DNA of 6,885 nt from JBFMAE01 sp040756085 (lineage in GTDB: Bacteria; Desulfobacterota; BSN033; UBA1163), in NCBI GenBank assembly GCA_040756085.1, contig JBFMAE010000318.1:1-6885 (forward strand), written 5' to 3'. The stretch's first letter is position 1, and every line of letters starts with the position of its first letter. Below, in pieces: positions 4,940 through 6,885 of the stretch. Position numbers and translations under genes: made by a program. A model generated the notes under the pieces. The model saw only the letters and a list, made by a program, of their open reading frames with translations. It was not told where the DNA came from and ran no database searches.

Positions 4940-5293
4940 ATGAATCCGATGGAGTTGGTTGAAAGAGAACAGCTGAGGACAGACCTCGCCGATTTCAAAG
5001 TAGGTGATACGATAAGGGTCCACGTGAAGATCGTGGAGGGAGAGAAAGAAAGGATTCAACCCTTCGAAGGAGTGGTGATTTGTAAGAAAAAGGGAGGGAT
5101 CCGGTCAACCTTCACAGTGAGGAAGATTTCCTACGGGATTGGAGTGGAGAGGATTTTTCCCATGCATTCACCCAGGATCGATCGAATCGATGTGATCAGC
5201 CGGGGGAATGTAAGACGGGCAAAACTCTTCTATCTCAGAAACCTGAAGGGGAAGGCGGCCCGCATCCGAGGCGAAAAGAAACAAGTTGCTTAA
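4940..5293 (+). CDS. rplS: 50S ribosomal protein L19
   Basis: 117 aa, normal for bL19, a large-subunit protein at the interface with the 30S subunit. Conserved segments are present in order: FKVGDTIRVHVKIVEGEKER (20-39), IQPFEGVVI, GIRSTFTVRKISYGIGVERI (57-76), FPMHSPRIDRIDVISRGNVR and AKLFYLRNLKGKAARI. The frame is open upstream to a TTG at 4922, but ATG 4940 is chosen because AAGGAG (4928-4933) sits 6 nt before it and L19 proteins start a few residues before an E-x-E-Q-L-like helix (here LVEREQL). It is the last ribosomal-protein gene of the rpsP-trmD-rplS group; the 269-bp gap before it is filled by repeats, so any separate promoter is not obvious. Confidence 0.96.
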   Translation: MNPMELVEREQLRTDLADFKVGDTIRVHVKIVEGEKERIQPFEGVVICKKKGGIRSTFTVRKISYGIGVERIFPMHSPRIDRIDVISRGNVRRAKLFYLRNLKGKAARIRGEKKQVA

Positions 5294-5296
5294 AAA

Positions 5297-5463
5297 ATGA
5301 TGGAATATTGGAACAGTGGAATAACGGAATAATGGGTAATCAATGCATTTTAAATCCAGGCTTCCAATTATCTAATATTCGAACAGCAGAAAAACTCCCT
5401 CTGAATTTGAAGATTATCTCATCCAAATCATCATTCCAATATTCCATCATTCCATTATTCCAG
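5297..5463. repeat. Octamer-built inverted repeat, family A copy 2
   Basis: The left arm (5297-5336) has the 8-nt units TGGAATAT, TGGAACAG, TGGAATAA, CGGAATAA, TGGG. The right arm (5429-5463) has ATCATTCC, AATATTCC, ATCATTCC, ATTATTCC, AG. Between them, about 5354-5390 contains degenerate units in the same spacing (GGCTTCCA, ATTATCTA, ATATTCGA), which look like a decayed extra right arm. The element fills the rplS-rnhB gap and ends 7 nt before the rnhB ribosome site. Confidence 0.82.
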
Positions 5464-5484
5464 TTGTAGCGGAGCGGAGCTCCC

Positions 5485-6111
5485 ATGCTCTTTCCATCCC
5501 TTCCAACGCAGCCCATGGACTATTTCGAAAAGATGTACTATGGCCGGGGCTACGAGAGGATTGCTGGTGTGGATGAAGTTGGAAGGGGGCCTCTCGCTGG
5601 ACCCGTCATAGCCGCCGCTGTCATTCTCCCCAGAGATGGAATCGGGCAGAAGCTCTTCGATTCAAAAAAAATTTCCACAAAGAAGCGAGAAGATCTTTAC
5701 GAATTAATCCTTTCAAAAGCACTGGGCGTCGGAATTGGAGCCGTTGGACAGGAAGAGATAGATCTTCTCAATATCCTTCAGGCTACATTGAAGGCCATGG
5801 CCCTGGCCGTTAAAAACTTGTCCGCCCCTCCGGATTTTATTCTGATCGATGGTCCTCAGGGTCTTAACCTCCCTATTCCGCAGAAACCCATCCGAAAAGG
5901 CGACCAGCTTTGCAACTCTATTGCCGCTGCCTCCATTGTGGCGAAGGTGACCCGGGACCGAATGATGATGGAATGCCATCAGCGATACCCTCAGTATAAT
6001 TTTGCGAAACATAAAGGATACGGGACGAAAGAACACCGTAGGGCGATCGGAAAATTTGGCATCTGCGAATTCCACCGAAAGACCTTCAAAGGAGTGAAAG
6101 AATATTTATAG
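5485..6111 (+). CDS. rnhB: Ribonuclease HII
   Basis: 208 aa, typical for RNase HII. It cleaves RNA in RNA-DNA hybrids and starts removal of single ribonucleotides from DNA. The four acidic catalytic residues are all visible: Asp30-Glu31 in AGVDEVGRGPLAGPV (27-41), Asp122 in LIDGP (120-124) and Asp140 in RKGDQL (137-142); these correspond to D16, E17, D108 and D126 of E. coli RnhB. SIAAASIVAKVTRDRMM (145-161) and HKGYGTKEH (176-184) complete the family pattern. ATG 5485 has GGAG (5476-5479) 5 nt upstream. A second in-frame ATG at 5515 (MDYFEK) would also give a complete enzyme but has no ribosome site, so the longer start is preferred. Family A copy 2 precedes it and family B copy 2 follows it. 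Confidence 0.95.
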   Translation: MLFPSLPTQPMDYFEKMYYGRGYERIAGVDEVGRGPLAGPVIAAAVILPRDGIGQKLFDSKKISTKKREDLYELILSKALGVGIGAVGQEEIDLLNILQATLKAMALAVKNLSAPPDFILIDGPQGLNLPIPQKPIRKGDQLCNSIAAASIVAKVTRDRMMMECHQRYPQYNFAKHKGYGTKEHRRAIGKFGICEFHRKTFKGVKEYL

Positions 6112-6119
6112 AACTCAAA

Positions 6120-6202
6120 GGGTTCAAGGGTTCGAGGGTTCATGGGTTCAAGTTTTTATGGCATTTCACTTGACCCCTTGAATCCTAGACTCCTTGAACC
6201 CC
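6120..6202. repeat. Octamer-built inverted repeat, family B copy 2
   Basis: The left arm (6120-6153) is nearly pure 8-nt repeats: GGGTTCAA, GGGTTCGA, GGGTTCAT, GGGTTCAA, GT. The right arm (6167-6202) reads ACTTGACC, CCTTGAAT, CCTAGACT, CCTTGAAC, CCC in the complementary phase. The loop is about 13 nt and AT-rich. The 19-mer CACTTGACCCCTTGAATCC (6167-6185) is the exact inverse of 4828-4846 in copy 1. It ends beside the yraN ribosome site GAGGA (6204-6208). Confidence 0.87.
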
Positions 6203-6220
6203 CGAGGATGTCAAATAAAG

Positions 6221-6586
6221 ATGCAGAAAAAAGAACTGGGAAAGAAGGGTGAGGAGTTAGCCCTCCGCTTTTTAAAAAAGAGGGGATACCGGATCATTGA
6301 AAGAAATTATGTTTGCAAGATGGGCGAGATGGACATCATTGCCAGAGAGAAAGATACCCTAACTTTTGTCGAAGTGAAGACCCGGACATCAACTACCTTT
6401 GGCCCTCCCCAGTTGGCAGTCACAACCTCGAAACAGAAACAACTTTCAAAAATAGCTCTCCATTTCTTAAAGGAGAAGCAGCTCGAAGATGTGAAGGCGA
6501 GATTTGATGTCGTTGCCATTCTCCTCAGACCAAAAGGAGAGGAGATAGAACTTATCAAAAATGCTTTTGATTTGAAATGGCTATGA
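6221..6586 (+). CDS. yraN: YraN family (UPF0102) endonuclease-fold protein
   Basis: 121 aa, the usual family length. UPF0102 proteins have a restriction-endonuclease-like fold related to Holliday-junction resolvases, but their cellular role is unsettled. The start is LGKKGEELALRFLKKRGYRI (6-25), followed by the nuclease core GEMDIIA (35-41), with Asp38, and FVEVKTR (49-55), with Glu51 and Lys53. The C-terminal part RFDVVAILL (94-102) and the closing IKNAFDLKW complete the family pattern. The frame can be extended to a TTG at 6194, but that lies inside the right arm of the family B repeat; ATG 6221 fits the family, with GAGGA (6204-6208) 12 nt before it, a longer spacing than usual. Pairing of rnhB and yraN is common in many bacteria, and this is the last gene before the terminator. 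Confidence 0.93.
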   Translation: MQKKELGKKGEELALRFLKKRGYRIIERNYVCKMGEMDIIAREKDTLTFVEVKTRTSTTFGPPQLAVTTSKQKQLSKIALHFLKEKQLEDVKARFDVVAILLRPKGEEIELIKNAFDLKWL

Positions 6587-6588
6587 AG

Positions 6589-6613
6589 AAGGGGCTTAAG
6601 ATAACCCCTTTTT
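6589..6613 (+). terminator. Rho-independent terminator after yraN
   Basis: AAGGGG (6589-6594) pairs with CCCCTT (6605-6610), and TTA/TAA (6596-6598/6602-6604) extends the stem past a bulged C, leaving an AGA loop. The stem runs directly into five T residues (6609-6613). It starts 3 nt after the yraN stop codon and closes the cluster. Confidence 0.75.
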
Positions 6614-6643
6614 CAAAAGCAAATAGCAGGTGTTTATTGGGGA

Positions 6644-6672
6644 TTGACATTATTTAATTTTTTTATTATTTT
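6644..6672 (+). promoter_or_regulatory. Probable promoter for the TPP riboswitch transcript
   Basis: A consensus TTGACA (6644-6649) is followed by a very AT-rich tract. At 17 bp is TATTTT (6667-6672), a 4-of-6 match to the -10 box; TATTAT at 6664 is closer to consensus but only 14 bp away. Either would start transcription within a few bases of the aptamer at 6689, which supports the assignment. Confidence 0.5.
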
Positions 6673-6688
6673 TATTAAAAAAGAAGAT

Positions 6689-6785
6689 CGCTAGGGGAGC
6701 CTTAAAGGCTGAGAGTCCCTTTCCTGCTATAGCAGGATAGGGAGACCCTACGAACCTGTTTGGGTAATTCCAGCGAAGGGAAGCG
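6689..6785 (+). promoter_or_regulatory. TPP (thiamine pyrophosphate) riboswitch aptamer
   Basis: The conserved THI-element parts are in order: the P1 strand CGCT (6689-6692) then AGGGG, the pyrimidine-binding CTGAGA (6709-6714), an optional side hairpin CCTGCT/AGCAGG (6723-6728/6731-6736), ACCCT with GAACCTG (6752-6758), GGGTAATTCCAGCG (6762-6775), AGGGA, and the closing P1 strand AGCG (6782-6785). TPP-bound aptamers usually switch off genes for thiamine synthesis or uptake. The controlled gene is not in the window: the 47 bases after the terminator hold no start codon with a credible gene, so it must begin to the right of 6885. Confidence 0.95.
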
Positions 6786-6800
6786 GGAGATGAATAAAGA

Positions 6801-6838
6801 GCCGTAATACCTACATATTGGAATTACGGCTTTTTTTT
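6801..6838 (+). terminator. Intrinsic terminator of the TPP riboswitch
   Basis: GCCGTAATACC (6801-6811) pairs with GGAATTACGGC (6820-6830), with one A-A mismatch and an 8-nt loop, followed by eight T residues (6831-6838). The 3' arm can instead pair with the aptamer: GTAATTCCA (6764-6772) is perfectly complementary to TGGAATTAC (6819-6827). That gives a direct antiterminator, so this terminator is most likely the ligand-controlled expression platform. Confidence 0.88.
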
Positions 6839-6864
6839 ATCTTGAACTTATTTGATTGTCGTTC

Positions 6865-6876
6865 CTGCGGAAGCAG
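6865..6876. repeat. Short GGAA-loop hairpin near the right edge
   Basis: CTGC (6865-6868) pairs with GCAG (6873-6876) around GGAA. The context GTTCCTGCGGAAGCAG resembles the start of a common dispersed bacterial repeat of the form TTCCTGCGGAAGCAGGAA, here with an imperfect right side (AGAGAT). Too short to be certain. Confidence 0.3.
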
Positions 6877-6885
6877 AGATTTTAA

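Noticed and set aside
5297..5463. CRISPR-like array, because of short repeated units
   Set aside because: Units are 8 nt and contiguous with no spacers, arms are inverted relative to each other, and no cas genes are present.
6194..6220. TTG start giving a nine-residue longer YraN
   Set aside because: The extension is encoded by the family B repeat arm and is not part of the family N-terminus; ATG 6221 fits better.

Overview
The window is a bacterial translation and protein-targeting cluster of nine genes, all on the + strand. Gene order: end of an unidentified gene, ffh, rpsP, khpA, rimM, trmD, a second SPOUT-type RNA methyltransferase of the TM1570 kind, rplS, rnhB, yraN, then a thiamine pyrophosphate riboswitch whose target gene lies beyond the right edge. 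The order rpsP-khpA-rimM-trmD-methyltransferase-rplS-rnhB-yraN, with ffh just upstream, is typical of Deltaproteobacteria/Desulfobacterota and some neighbouring deep lineages. Base composition is moderate and start regions carry GGAGG-type Shine-Dalgarno sites. I infer a Desulfobacterota-like, probably uncultured, Gram-negative anaerobe; lineage is inference from gene order, not a search.

Layout. 3-227: C-terminal end of a gene, possibly an NTF2-like domain. 228-402: a branched-hairpin element and a good sigma-70-type promoter for ffh. 403-4670: ffh, rpsP, khpA, rimM, trmD and the methyltransferase; rimM and trmD overlap, the other genes are separated by structured spacers. 4671-4939: a dense block of inverted repeats. 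4940-6586: rplS, rnhB and yraN, each separated by an octamer-built inverted repeat. 6589-6613: a likely terminator closing the cluster. 6644-6838: promoter, TPP aptamer and a terminator, with a visible antiterminator pairing.

How the genes work together. Ffh is the SRP GTPase that delivers nascent membrane proteins. S16 and L19 are ribosomal proteins. RimM matures the 30S head with S19, and KhpA is a small RNA-binding KH protein. TrmD makes m1G37 in tRNA to prevent frameshifting, and the neighbouring SPOUT protein is likely another RNA methyltransferase. RnhB removes ribonucleotides from DNA, and YraN is a nuclease-fold protein of uncertain role.

The genes are ordinary; the spacers are not. 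Almost every gap between them holds an inverted-repeat element. Two families are made of 8-nt units in register (TGGAATAN and GGGTTCAN), each present twice. A third is a compact branched hairpin pair, also present twice. Two larger elements have 17-bp terminal arms: a 170-bp multi-helix element between rpsP and khpA, and a 154-bp element after the methyltransferase that encloses one branched repeat. In four gaps the octamer elements end just before the Shine-Dalgarno site of the next gene. These elements are the strongest candidates for something not well described. They could be mobile repeats, mRNA processing or stability elements, or (the 170-bp one) a small RNA.
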